From Flavobacterium sp. JAS (GTDB lineage Bacteria > Bacteroidota > Bacteroidia > Flavobacteriales > Flavobacteriaceae), in assembly GCF_020991455.1 (NCBI RefSeq), contig NZ_JAJMOX010000003.1:62001-126000 (forward strand): a DNA stretch of 64,000 nt. Reading direction: 5' to 3'. Both the position numbers and the translations under genes were made by a program. Positions 7,680 through 18,191 of the stretch are shown piece after piece (the first letter of the stretch is position 1; each line of letters opens with the position of its first letter). The notes beneath the pieces were generated by a model. It ran no database searches. It was given only the letters and a program-made list of their open reading frames with translations, and was not told where the DNA came from.

Positions 7680-9059
7680 ATGTCAAACATTGAAAGTGCA
7701 TTACATATAGACAAGAGGAGTACTATTATTCCGATGATAATCTTAACTGCATTATTTTTTATTCTGGGTTTTGTAACCTGGTTAAACGGACCATTAATTC
7801 CATTTTTTCAATTGGCGTGTGAGTTGACCTCTTCTCAGGCTTATTTTGTAACTTTTGCTTTTTATATTGCCTATTTTGTAATGGCAGTTCCATCATCTTG
7901 GGTAATTGAAAAAGTAGGGTATAAAAATGGTATTTCATTAGGATTATTAATCATTGCAGCCGGAGCATTTATGTTCTATCCAGCAGCCGAAAGTAGAACT
8001 TTTTTATTATTTTTGATTGCTTTATTTGTAATGGGAACTGGTTTGGCAATTTTGCAGACAGCCTCGAATCCTTATGTAGTTGTTATTGGTCCAAGAGAAA
8101 GTGCTGCTGCGAGAATTAGTGTTTTAGGAATTGCCAATAAATTAGCCGGATTTGTAGCGCCACTGATATTGACAGCTTTGGTTTTGTCTAATATGCAGGA
8201 GTTTACAGCAGATAAAATTGCGTTGCTGGATTCAGTTTCAAAAACAAACGCTCTAAATTCACTTGCATTACAATTGCAAAGACCATATCTTTATATGGGA
8301 TTGATTATTATGGTTTTGGCGTTGATGGTAAAGCTGTCGCCGCTTCCTGAAATCGATTTGGATGAAGACGGAAATGTAACGCATTTGAGTATTTTTAAGC
8401 AAATCAGAAACGCATTCAGACGTCCGCAATTGGTTTTAGGTGTAATTACTTTAATGTTGTATTTGGCTGCCGAAGTTTTAGCCGGAGATTCAATTGGAGG
8501 TTTCGGAAAAGAACTTGGAGTATATGGAACAGAAGGGAATTTTTATTTAAAATTAACCTCTTTCACAATGTCAGCAATGGTTGTGGGGTATATATTAGGA
8601 ATCACATTAATACCTAAATATGTTTCGCAAGTTACAGCCTTGAAAGCGTCAGGAGTTTTGGGTTTAATTTTAGTATTGGCAATAGTTTTGATTTCGCCAA
8701 AAATAATGATTCAGTTGCCTGGAATTCCAAACTTGCCAGTTGTATTGCTTTTAGTAGCATTACTTGGTTTGGCAAATGCACTTTGTTGGCCCGCAATTTG
8801 GCCAATGGCATTAGAAGATTTAGGAGGATATACTAAAATTGCAAGCGCAATTTTGATCATGGGAATCATTGGAGGAGCTATTTTTCCTTTGTTTTACGGA
8901 ATGATCACAGAAAATATTAACGCATCAAATATTGCAAACGGAACCGCAGCAATTTCAAAAAGCGGAAATCAGATTGCGTATTTAATGTTGTTGCCATCTT
9001 ATTTAATGATTCTTTTTTATGCTGTAAAAGGTCATAAATACCGAAGTTGGAAAATTTAA
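7680..9059 (+). CDS. Sugar MFS transporter (FucP/glucose-galactose type)
   Basis: 459 residues with about 12 membrane segments. The first (ILTALFFILGFVTWLNG) carries the start typical of the fucose/glucose-galactose:H+ symporter group, and ASNPYVVVIGP with GIANKLAGFVAPL is diagnostic of the same group. It should carry the monosaccharide or small amino sugar released in the periplasm across the inner membrane. It follows the kinase and NTP-transferase genes and is followed 28 bases later by nagB, so import and breakdown are encoded together. The NagP-type N-acetylglucosamine permeases of other bacteria belong to this group, which fits the context but does not prove the substrate. Confidence 0.9.
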   Translation: MSNIESALHIDKRSTIIPMIILTALFFILGFVTWLNGPLIPFFQLACELTSSQAYFVTFAFYIAYFVMAVPSSWVIEKVGYKNGISLGLLIIAAGAFMFYPAAESRTFLLFLIALFVMGTGLAILQTASNPYVVVIGPRESAAARISVLGIANKLAGFVAPLILTALVLSNMQEFTADKIALLDSVSKTNALNSLALQLQRPYLYMGLIIMVLALMVKLSPLPEIDLDEDGNVTHLSIFKQIRNAFRRPQLVLGVITLMLYLAAEVLAGDSIGGFGKELGVYGTEGNFYLKLTSFTMSAMVVGYILGITLIPKYVSQVTALKASGVLGLILVLAIVLISPKIMIQLPGIPNLPVVLLLVALLGLANALCWPAIWPMALEDLGGYTKIASAILIMGIIGGAIFPLFYGMITENINASNIANGTAAISKSGNQIAYLMLLPSYLMILFYAVKGHKYRSWKI

Positions 9060-9087
9060 CTAGAGAAATTAAAAAAAAGACTATACC

Positions 9088-11016
9088 ATGTTAAAAAGTA
9101 AAATCGACAAAGCAACGGGGTTCGAGAAACGATTCGAAAACATCAATACAGTTGTTTTTGAAAATTCAAATGATGCTTCAAAAGCGGTTGCTCAGGAAAT
9201 TGCAGCTTTAATTCAATCCAAACAAAAAGAAAACAAGCCTTGTATTTTAGGTTTAGCAACCGGTTCTTCTCCAAAAGGATTATATGCAGAATTAGTACGT
9301 TTGCATAAAGAAGAAGGTTTAAGTTTTAAGAACGTAATTAGTTTTAATTTGGATGAATATTATCCAATGGAACCAAATTCTATCAACAGTTATGTTCGTT
9401 TTATGAAAGAATTACTGTTTGATCATGTCGATATTTTACCTGAAAACGCTCATGTTCCCGACGGACTTTTAACAAAAGAACAAATTGCAGATTATTGCCA
9501 CGATTATGAAGCTAAAATCGAAGCTTTAGGCGGAATTGATCTTCAAATTCTTGGAATTGGTGGTAACGGACATATTGGTTTTAATGAGTCTGGATCGTTA
9601 CAAAACTCTAAAACTCGTTTAGTAGCTTTAGATCACATTACGAGAGTTGCGGCAAGTAAAGATTTCTTCGGTTTAAGCAATACACCAAGAACAGCAATCA
9701 CGCTTGGAGTAAAGAAAATTATGGAAGCAAAACAAGTTATTTTAATGGCTTGGGGAGAAGGAAAAGCAAATATTGTAAAAAAATCTGTAGAAGACGAAGT
9801 TACAAATCGCGTACCTGCTTCATTTTTGCAAGAGCATAATAATGCTGTTTTTATTTTAGATAAAGAAGCTTCTTCAAAACTAACCAGAATCAACAAACCT
9901 TGGTTGGTAGAAAAAGTAATCTGGACAGATAAATTAACCCGTAAAGCGGTTTTAGGATTGGCACTTCAGCTTAAAAAACCAATTTTAATGCTTACAGATG
10001 CAGATTATATCGAACACGGAATGAGCGATTTATTGGCAGATTCTGGTCCGGCTTACGATATCAATATTAAAATATTCAATAAATTGCAAAATACAATTAC
10101 AGGTTGGCCAGGTGGAAAACCAAATTCAGATGATACAAATCGTCCGGAAAGAGCAGAGCCGGCAAGAAAACGTGTGTTGATTTTTAGCCCGCACCCTGAT
10201 GATGATATCATTAGTATGGGAGGGACTTTCATGCGTTTGCAAGAGCAAGGACATGAAGTGCATGTAGCATACCAAACTTCTGGAAATATCGCTGTAGCGG
10301 ATGATGAAGCATTGCGTTTTGCAAGATTCGTAATTGATTACAACGAGAAATTCGGAATCAAAAGTGCTGAAGCAGATAACATCTACCAAAAAGCAGCTAC
10401 TTTTTTAATTAATAAAAAGAACAGCGAAATTGATATTCCTGAAGTGCGTTACATTAAAGGATTAATCAGAAAAGGAGAGGCGAGAGCAACAAGTCACTTT
10501 GTTGGTTTAACAGACGATCAGATTCATTTTATGGAATTACCTTTCTATGAAACGGGAACTATCGAGAAAAAGCCAATCGGAAAAGAAGATATTCAGTTGA
10601 CGATGGATTTAATTGAAAAAATTAAACCACACCAAATCTACGCTGCAGGAGATTTAGCAGATCCACACGGAACGCATAAAGTTTGTCTGGATGCTATTTT
10701 TGAAGCTGTAAAAGCTTTAAAACCTAAATCATTTATGGATGATTGTTGGTTATGGTTGTACCGCGGGGCTTGGCAGGAATGGGGAATTGATGAAGTCGAA
10801 ATGGCTGTACCAATGAGCCCGGATCAGGTTTTGGCTAAACGTCACGGAATCTTTAAACACCAATCTCAAAAAGACGGAGTTGTTTTTCAAGGAACCGATG
10901 CCAGAGAATTTTGGCAAAGAGCCGAAGACAGAAATGCTGAAACGGCTGCTTTGTATCAACAATTAGGTTTGGCAACGTATGCTGCGATGGAAGCTTTCGT
11001 AAGATGGCACTACTAA
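9088..11016 (+). CDS. nagB: Glucosamine-6-phosphate deaminase fused to a PIG-L/LmbE domain
   Basis: Converts glucosamine-6-phosphate to fructose-6-phosphate and ammonia. Residues about 20-280 are the deaminase: GLATGSSPKGLYAEL, FNLDEYYPM with the catalytic aspartate region, and GIGGNGHIGFNE. From about residue 365 a second domain begins with IFSPHPDDDIISMGGT, the metal-binding motif of PIG-L/LmbE N-acetylglucosamine deacetylases. PHGTHKVC near residue 533 fits its further histidine motif. E. coli NagB is 266 residues; the 642-residue two-domain form is common in Bacteroidota. It is the last gene of the LacI-controlled operon and points to an amino sugar as substrate. A palindrome with a T-run follows at 11075-11134. 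Confidence 0.93.
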   Translation: MLKSKIDKATGFEKRFENINTVVFENSNDASKAVAQEIAALIQSKQKENKPCILGLATGSSPKGLYAELVRLHKEEGLSFKNVISFNLDEYYPMEPNSINSYVRFMKELLFDHVDILPENAHVPDGLLTKEQIADYCHDYEAKIEALGGIDLQILGIGGNGHIGFNESGSLQNSKTRLVALDHITRVAASKDFFGLSNTPRTAITLGVKKIMEAKQVILMAWGEGKANIVKKSVEDEVTNRVPASFLQEHNNAVFILDKEASSKLTRINKPWLVEKVIWTDKLTRKAVLGLALQLKKPILMLTDADYIEHGMSDLLADSGPAYDINIKIFNKLQNTITGWPGGKPNSDDTNRPERAEPARKRVLIFSPHPDDDIISMGGTFMRLQEQGHEVHVAYQTSGNIAVADDEALRFARFVIDYNEKFGIKSAEADNIYQKAATFLINKKNSEIDIPEVRYIKGLIRKGEARATSHFVGLTDDQIHFMELPFYETGTIEKKPIGKEDIQLTMDLIEKIKPHQIYAAGDLADPHGTHKVCLDAIFEAVKALKPKSFMDDCWLWLYRGAWQEWGIDEVEMAVPMSPDQVLAKRHGIFKHQSQKDGVVFQGTDAREFWQRAEDRNAETAALYQQLGLATYAAMEAFVRWHY

Positions 11017-11020
11017 AAAG

Positions 11021-11055
11021 CTACTAAGATTCTTAGTTGCTAAGTCACTAAGATT
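11021..11055. repeat. CTTAG-type short periodic repeat
   Basis: Spaced copies of ACTAAGA/CTTAG every eight to ten bases directly after nagB. Similar strings occur at 25387-25417, 27607-27644 and 57628-57660, always intergenic. Confidence 0.5.
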
Positions 11056-11074
11056 ATTTAGCATTTGAAAATAT

Positions 11075-11134
11075 TCGCCACGAATTCACGAATTATATTT
11101 AAAACTAATTCGTGAATTTGTGGCGATTTTTTTT
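11075..11134 (+). terminator. Palindromic repeat and probable terminator after nagB
   Basis: Arms 11075-11095 and 11106-11126 pair over 21 bases with one mismatch (TCGCCACGAATTCACGAATT in the left arm), followed by eight T residues. The stem belongs to the same palindrome family as 60610-60696 and 30070-30197. Confidence 0.7.
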
Positions 11135-11243
11135 AATCTTTAGCAAAAAAATAAAAAATAAGAATAGCTTTGCATCAACAAGAAGCAAGAAAAAAGAATC
11201 AATCTATATTCTTTTCTCTTGCTTCTTTCTTCTTTAAAAAAAA

Positions 11244-11477
11244 ATGGAACCAGACAAAAAACTTCTCATAAAATTAGCTCATACCAAAATGCCTTTCGGA
11301 AAATACGAAGGATGGTTTTTAATCGATTTACCAGAATATTATGTCGTTTGGTATCACAATAAAGGCTTTCCAAAAGGGGAATTAGGGCAGCAATTAGCGC
11401 TTGTTTACGAATTAAAATTAAACGGACTGGAAGAATTAATTCGGAACATTAAAAAACAATATCCAAAACCAAATTAA
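11244..11477 (+). CDS. DUF3820 family protein
   Basis: A 77-residue protein with the family hallmark MPFGKYEGWFLIDLPEYYV near residues 15-33 and the YHNKGFP segment after it. DUF3820 proteins are small, soluble and of unknown function. The gene stands alone after the nagB palindrome, with ATG at 11244 preceded by a poly-A stretch. Length agrees with the family. Confidence 0.85.
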   Translation: MEPDKKLLIKLAHTKMPFGKYEGWFLIDLPEYYVVWYHNKGFPKGELGQQLALVYELKLNGLEELIRNIKKQYPKPN

Positions 11478-11530
11478 AAATAGTAAGAAAAATCTTTGGC
11501 GATATCGTTTTTTTTATTTAAGTTTGATAT

Positions 11531-11731
11531 ATAAAAATATTACAATTTTTAAAAACTAATTGATACCACAGAATTCAAGACTGAATTTATTAATGTGTAC
11601 AAGTCAATATTTTGAAATTCTAATATTTGAAACATAAAAATATTATAATTTTTAAAAACAAATTGACACCACAGAATTCCAGCCTGAATTCGTAAATGTG
11701 TACAAGTCGATGTTTTAAAATTATAATATTT
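11531..11731. repeat. Two 98-bp direct repeats, period 103 bp
   Basis: Copy 1 (11531-11628) and copy 2 (11634-11731) align without gaps with about 12 mismatches (about 88 percent identity). Each contains a CCACAGAATTC motif and TGTGTACAAGTC. They lie in the 552-base gap between the DUF3820 gene and pyrG, which otherwise shows only A+T-rich sequence and the pyrG promoter. Short ORFs in the region are not convincing. Function unknown. Confidence 0.85.
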
Positions 11732-11957
11732 TTTTTTGGTTAAAACTTACCTCTATAAGAATTGATATTAGTTATTGATACCAAATAATCTCCTTGTTTT
11801 TGCATTTGTCCTTTTACTAAACGATATTTGAAAGATTATTTTATATTCAGTAATAAGAGTATTCTTCAAAAATAATCCTAATAAAAGCTTAAAATTATCG
11901 ATTACAAAACCAAGTAATCGATCTAATTAAAAATTTGCAAATTATCTCATTCTCTAA

Positions 11958-13643
<1,686 letters not shown>

Positions 13644-13723
13644 TAATTAATATTCTAAAGGATGTAACTTTTGAGTCAAACTCATTACTAATAGTCTTTA
13701 ATGAATAACTTTTTTAAATTATA

Positions 13724-15631
13724 ATGGAAGAAAAAAAATTTGATCTTAATTCAATCATTGGTTTTGTATTGATATTTGGAATTTTGATTTGGATTATGTA
13801 CCAAAATCAGCCTTCTGATAAAGAGATTGCTGCTGAAAAAGCTAAAAAAGAATTAGTTGCTAAACAAGAAGCACAAGCTAAAGCGGATAAAACTAAAACA
13901 GCTGTTTTACCAATTGCTGCAGCTACAACTCCTGGCGATACAGTTCAATTGGCACAATTGCAAAAAACATTAGGTGGTTTTGCTTATTCAGCGACACTTC
14001 CTTCTGCAAAAGAAGCTTTCACAACTATCGAAAACGAAAAGATGATACTTAAAATCGCTAATAAAGGTGGTTATATAGTTGAAGCTAAGTTGAAAGAATT
14101 CAAAAGATTTGAGAAAAATTCTGGGCAATTAGTTGAATTGATTAAAGATAATAATGCGAATCTAAACATTCAATTACAAACTACAGATAACAGAACTTTA
14201 AATTCTAAAGATTTATTTTTTGAACCAACTTTGACAAAAAATGGTGCAGACCAAATTTTGACAATGCGTTTGAAAGCTGGTGCTAACGAATTCTTAGAAT
14301 ACAAATATGTATTGAAACCAAACGATTATTTAGTTGGTTTTGATATTCGTTCTCAAGGATTGAATAAAGTTTTAAATTCATCTAAGCCATTAGATTTAGT
14401 TTGGGATTTGAAAACGAACAGAAATGAAAAAAGTGTTTCTATCGAAAAACGTTTTGCTCAAATTGAATATGAATATGGTGATGAAAAATACAGTTCAGTA
14501 AGTCATGGTGTAGGAAAAGAAGATACTCCTGCAAAAGTGAGTTATGTAGCTTTTAAACAACACTTTTTCACCACTATTTTATCAACTGATAAACCATTTG
14601 AAAGATCTAAATTACAATCTGACGATTTAGTGAAAGATGAAAATATTGATACCACTTATATTAAACAATTTAAAGCAACTGTTCCTTTAGCTTTTTCTAA
14701 TGGAGAGGTAGATTATAAAATGAGTTGGTATTTTGGACCAGCTGATTATAAAACTTTAAAAGCATACGATAAAAACTTCGAAAAAATTATTCCATTAGGT
14801 TGGGGAATTTTCGGATGGATTAACAAATGGATTTTCATTCCGTTATTCGGATTCTTGAGTTCTACTATTGGATTGTCATTAGGAATTGCGATTATCATTT
14901 TTACAATTATTATCAAATTGGCTATGTCGCCAATTACATATAAGTCTTTCTTGTCACAGGCTAAAATGAAAGTTTTACGTCCGGAGATTACAGAGTTGGG
15001 AGAAAAATTCAAAAAAGACCCAATGAAGAAACAACAAGAGACAATGAAGTTGTACAACAAAGCAGGAGTAAACCCAATGGCAGGATGTATCCCGGCATTG
15101 ATTCAGCTTCCGTTTATGTATGCATCATTCCAGTTCTTCCCATCTGCTTTTGAGTTAAGACAAAAAGGTTTCCTTTGGGCAGACGATTTATCATCTTTTG
15201 ATGCTGTTGTAAAATTACCATTCCACATTCCGTTGTATGGAGATCATATCAGTTTGTTCCCAATTATGGCAGCAATTGCGATTTTCTTCTACATGAAAAT
15301 GACTTCTGGAGATCAGCAAATGGCTGCGCCTCAGCAAGAAGGTATGCCGGATATGGCGAAAATGATGAAAATCATGATTTATGTTTCGCCATTAATGATG
15401 TTAATTTTCTTCAATAGTTATGGTGCAGGTTTGAGTTTGTATAACTTTATTTCAAACTTAATTACAATTGGAATTATGTTTGTAATCAAAAATTATATTG
15501 TTGATACAGATAAAATTCATGCTCAAATTCAAGAGAATAAATTAAAAGAGCCTAAAAAACAAAGCAAGTTTCAACAACGTCTTCAGGAAGTTATGGAGCA
15601 ACAAGAAGCTGCAAAAGGTAAAAAGAAATAA
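13724..15631 (+). CDS. yidC: Membrane protein insertase YidC
   Basis: Inserts proteins into the inner membrane, alone or with Sec. At 635 residues it is of the Gram-negative type: an N-terminal membrane anchor (IIGFVLIFGILIWIMY), a large periplasmic beta domain, and the conserved C-terminal five-helix core from about residue 360. The core includes LAMSPITYKSFLSQAKMK, the cytoplasmic coiled hairpin, and GCIPALIQLPFMYASF with the NPMAG motif just before it. The tail is basic (KLKEPKKQSKFQQRLQE), as usual for ribosome contact. A hairpin with T-run follows at 15641-15666. Confidence 0.98.
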   Translation: MEEKKFDLNSIIGFVLIFGILIWIMYQNQPSDKEIAAEKAKKELVAKQEAQAKADKTKTAVLPIAAATTPGDTVQLAQLQKTLGGFAYSATLPSAKEAFTTIENEKMILKIANKGGYIVEAKLKEFKRFEKNSGQLVELIKDNNANLNIQLQTTDNRTLNSKDLFFEPTLTKNGADQILTMRLKAGANEFLEYKYVLKPNDYLVGFDIRSQGLNKVLNSSKPLDLVWDLKTNRNEKSVSIEKRFAQIEYEYGDEKYSSVSHGVGKEDTPAKVSYVAFKQHFFTTILSTDKPFERSKLQSDDLVKDENIDTTYIKQFKATVPLAFSNGEVDYKMSWYFGPADYKTLKAYDKNFEKIIPLGWGIFGWINKWIFIPLFGFLSSTIGLSLGIAIIIFTIIIKLAMSPITYKSFLSQAKMKVLRPEITELGEKFKKDPMKKQQETMKLYNKAGVNPMAGCIPALIQLPFMYASFQFFPSAFELRQKGFLWADDLSSFDAVVKLPFHIPLYGDHISLFPIMAAIAIFFYMKMTSGDQQMAAPQQEGMPDMAKMMKIMIYVSPLMMLIFFNSYGAGLSLYNFISNLITIGIMFVIKNYIVDTDKIHAQIQENKLKEPKKQSKFQQRLQEVMEQQEAAKGKKK

Positions 15632-15640
15632 AAAGTAAAA

Positions 15641-15666
15641 AAATCTCGAGTCATCGGGATTTTTTT
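15641..15666 (+). terminator. Terminator after yidC
   Basis: Imperfect hairpin AAATCTCGA...TCGGGATTT with a GTCA loop, running into seven T residues. Confidence 0.65.
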
Positions 15667-15724
15667 ATATCTAAATTATACTTTATGAAAAGCATTTTCG
15701 TTAAAGTTTAAAATTGAATATAAT

Positions 15725-16441
15725 ATGATTTATAAAAAGATAATTATCGGATTACTTTTCTTAAACGCCTTAGCCGTTTCGGCGCAGGATTTTAATAAGC
15801 TGGACGCTAACGGAAAAAAAGACGGGGTTTGGAAAGGAACTTACGAAATTTCTAAACGTCCTCGTTATGAAGGAACTTTTAGCCACGGAAAAGAAACTGG
15901 TATATTTAAATATTTTGATGATACCAAAAAAGGCGATGTCGTTGCTACTCGTGATTTTAGTGCAAACAACGGAAGCGCTTATAATATTTTTTACGATCAG
16001 AATAAAAATATAGTAAGCGAAGGTAAAGTAGTTGGAAAGAATAATGAAGGGGAGTGGAAGTATTATCACAAATCTTCTAAAGTGGTTATGACTCTTGAGA
16101 ATTACAAAAATGGTAAGTTAGAAGGCGCGAGAACTGTTTATTACCCCAACAGTAAAGTTGCCGAAGAAATGACGTATAAGAATGGTGTGAAAGAGGGTAT
16201 TTATAAAAAATACGGACAGAATGGAACTCTTTTAGAACAAACTATTTATGCTAATGACCAATATAATGGTGATGCTATTTTTTATGATTCTGAAGGAGTA
16301 ATTGCTTCTAAAGGAAAATTTTTAAATGGAAAAAAAGTCGGAAAATGGCAGTTTTACTTAAAAGGTAAATTTACAAAAGAGGTAAACATGAGCGATCCAA
16401 AAAGCAATTACCAAGCCGATTCAAAACCTAAAACTGAATAG
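15725..16441 (+). CDS. Exported MORN-repeat (YwqK-like) protein
   Basis: 238 residues. A signal peptide (MIYKKIIIGLLFLNALAVSAQ) is followed by tandem MORN-type repeats of the form G-x-W-K-x-Y-x2-G, for example GVWKGTYEISKRPRYEG, GEWKYYHKSSKVV and GKWQFYLKGKFTKE, covering nearly the whole mature protein. This architecture is annotated in databases as a YwqK-type antitoxin, but the signal peptide makes an antitoxin role doubtful here. The repeats form an elongated beta structure of unknown partner. It is followed 65 bases later by a TPR protein that is also exported. Function not known. Confidence 0.8.
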   Translation: MIYKKIIIGLLFLNALAVSAQDFNKLDANGKKDGVWKGTYEISKRPRYEGTFSHGKETGIFKYFDDTKKGDVVATRDFSANNGSAYNIFYDQNKNIVSEGKVVGKNNEGEWKYYHKSSKVVMTLENYKNGKLEGARTVYYPNSKVAEEMTYKNGVKEGIYKKYGQNGTLLEQTIYANDQYNGDAIFYDSEGVIASKGKFLNGKKVGKWQFYLKGKFTKEVNMSDPKSNYQADSKPKTE

Positions 16442-16506
16442 ATTTTTTGGTAAACTTATTTTTTAAATTAAAAAATACTAAGTTTATACGATAAATATAA
16501 AAATCT

Positions 16507-17559
16507 ATGAAAGTTAAAGTCTTATTATTGTTCTTATTGATCTCAGGTGCGTATGCTCAAAATAAAGTTGATGCTGAAAAACTTGTAAATGAAGGTGTTA
16601 TTCTTCATGATAAAGGAGATTACACTGGTGCAATAGATAAGTATAGTAAAGCTTTAGAAATAGATAAAGATAACTTATTGGCATTATCCGAAAAAGCAAT
16701 GTCATTGAATTCAGCGGGTAAATATGATGAGTCAATAAACGTTTGTAAACTTGCTATTTTAAGTCATTCAAGTGATGATCTGAAAAATATATATGTTAGT
16801 TATGCTAATTCATTAGATCATTTAAAGAAGACTGATGAAGCACTTAGGATTTATGAAGAAGGTATCCAAAAATATCCTAATTATTATCAATTGCAATTTA
16901 ATAAAGGGATCTGTTATACGAATAGTAATAGGTATAGTGAGGCGATTTCTTGTTTTCAAAGAGCATTGCTTATCAATCCAAAACATGCAGGTTCTTTAAA
17001 TGCTATCGGACTCTTGGAAATGGGCGATCATAGAATTCCTGCAATTTTAGCTTTTTCAAGATTTTTAATTGTGGAACCTCAAACATCCAGATCCAAAAAG
17101 AATCTTGAAAATTTAAAAAAAATATTGACGCAAGGAGTTAAACAAACGGATGAAAAATCGATTACGATAAATATTAATTCCAGTATGCTTCCTGATTCAA
17201 CGGGTGTAAAGAAAGAGGATGATTTTTCTCAGGTAGATTTAATTTTGTCAATGGCTTCGGGTTTAGATTATGATAAAAAAAATATTAAAAAAACAGAAGT
17301 TGAAAATTTTATCCGAAAGTTTGAGGTAATTTGTGCATCACTGGAAGAAACTAAAAAGGATAATTTTGGTTTTTATTGGAAATTTTTTGCGCCATACTTC
17401 ATTGAAATGAAAAATAAAAAACTTATTGAAGCTTTTGCCTATATTGCATATGTAGATTCAGATAGTGAAGATGTTGTGAAATGGCATAAAAAAAATCAAG
17501 CTGAACTTGATAAGTTTTATAATTGGTCAAAAGATTATAATTGGAAAAATAACCAGTAA
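16507..17559 (+). CDS. Exported TPR-repeat protein
   Basis: 350 residues with a signal peptide (MKVKVLLLFLLISGAYAQ) and TPR units over about residues 25-180, including GVILHDKGDYTGAIDKYSKA, ALRIYEEGIQKYPNYYQL and AISCFQRALLINPKHAGSL. TPR arrays act as protein-protein scaffolds. The C-terminal 170 residues show no motif I recognise and are rich in Lys/Asp. It is expected in the periplasm. It lies between the MORN-repeat protein and a DUF4956 membrane protein on the same strand, and could form an operon with both. Confidence 0.8.
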   Translation: MKVKVLLLFLLISGAYAQNKVDAEKLVNEGVILHDKGDYTGAIDKYSKALEIDKDNLLALSEKAMSLNSAGKYDESINVCKLAILSHSSDDLKNIYVSYANSLDHLKKTDEALRIYEEGIQKYPNYYQLQFNKGICYTNSNRYSEAISCFQRALLINPKHAGSLNAIGLLEMGDHRIPAILAFSRFLIVEPQTSRSKKNLENLKKILTQGVKQTDEKSITININSSMLPDSTGVKKEDDFSQVDLILSMASGLDYDKKNIKKTEVENFIRKFEVICASLEETKKDNFGFYWKFFAPYFIEMKNKKLIEAFAYIAYVDSDSEDVVKWHKKNQAELDKFYNWSKDYNWKNNQ

Positions 17560-17633
17560 TGATAATTGGTGAAAAATCCTAAAATTAGTGGCAAACTTTT
17601 TTCTAAATTTGATTGACTTAATACTTTAGCCAA

Positions 17634-18191
17634 ATGGATTTAAACGAGCTTTCTGGAAGATTTTTATTATTGTTTTTCTCAATTTTGATTTTGTATTTTT
17701 TCTCTAACAGAAAAGATAATGAAACCATAAATCCTCTGATGGTTATTGTTGGTCTGTGTACTTTCTCACTTTGTTATTTGTTTACAAAAATCGAGATTGG
17801 CGTTGGAATTGGGTTTGGGTTATTTGCTATTTTCTCTATTTTAAGATTTAGAACCCAGTCTTTTACAGTTAATGCGATTATCTTTCTTTTTGCCACAATC
17901 ACACTTTCTATTTTAGATATTATGTATCCGTATGAAAAGATAGAAGTGCTTTTGTTTTTCCAATCTATTATCATCGGATTCTATATTATAGCCTCCGTTT
18001 TAGTCAATAAAAAAGCTTCTAAATATTTGAATATAGTAGATATGAAAATAACCTTAGAAAGTAATTTTTCTTTAGACAATAAAAACATTCGAGATTCTAT
18101 TCAGCAAAAAATAAATATTGATGATTTTGATTTTAAAATCGTGAATATAAATACCGTTTCAAACGAAATCGATCTTCAGGTTTTCTATTGA
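17634..18191 (+). CDS. DUF4956 family membrane protein
   Basis: 185 residues. The first part has about four hydrophobic segments and the family hallmark FGLFAIFSILRFRTQSF (residues about 62-78). A small cytoplasmic domain with an alternating beta/alpha pattern follows (residues 130-185). From family knowledge, DUF4956 genes often lie beside CotH-kinase or VTC-type polyphosphate polymerase genes. Here the neighbours are a TPR protein and, in convergent orientation with no gap (stop at 18189-18191, opposing stop from 18192), an exported PEP-synthase-like protein. Function unknown. Confidence 0.82.
   Translation: MDLNELSGRFLLLFFSILILYFFSNRKDNETINPLMVIVGLCTFSLCYLFTKIEIGVGIGFGLFAIFSILRFRTQSFTVNAIIFLFATITLSILDIMYPYEKIEVLLFFQSIIIGFYIIASVLVNKKASKYLNIVDMKITLESNFSLDNKNIRDSIQQKINIDDFDFKIVNINTVSNEIDLQVFY

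Noticed and set aside
15725..16441. YwqK-type antitoxin of a toxin-antitoxin pair
   Set aside because: The protein has a signal peptide and no toxin gene is adjacent; the MORN repeats alone do not support an antitoxin role.
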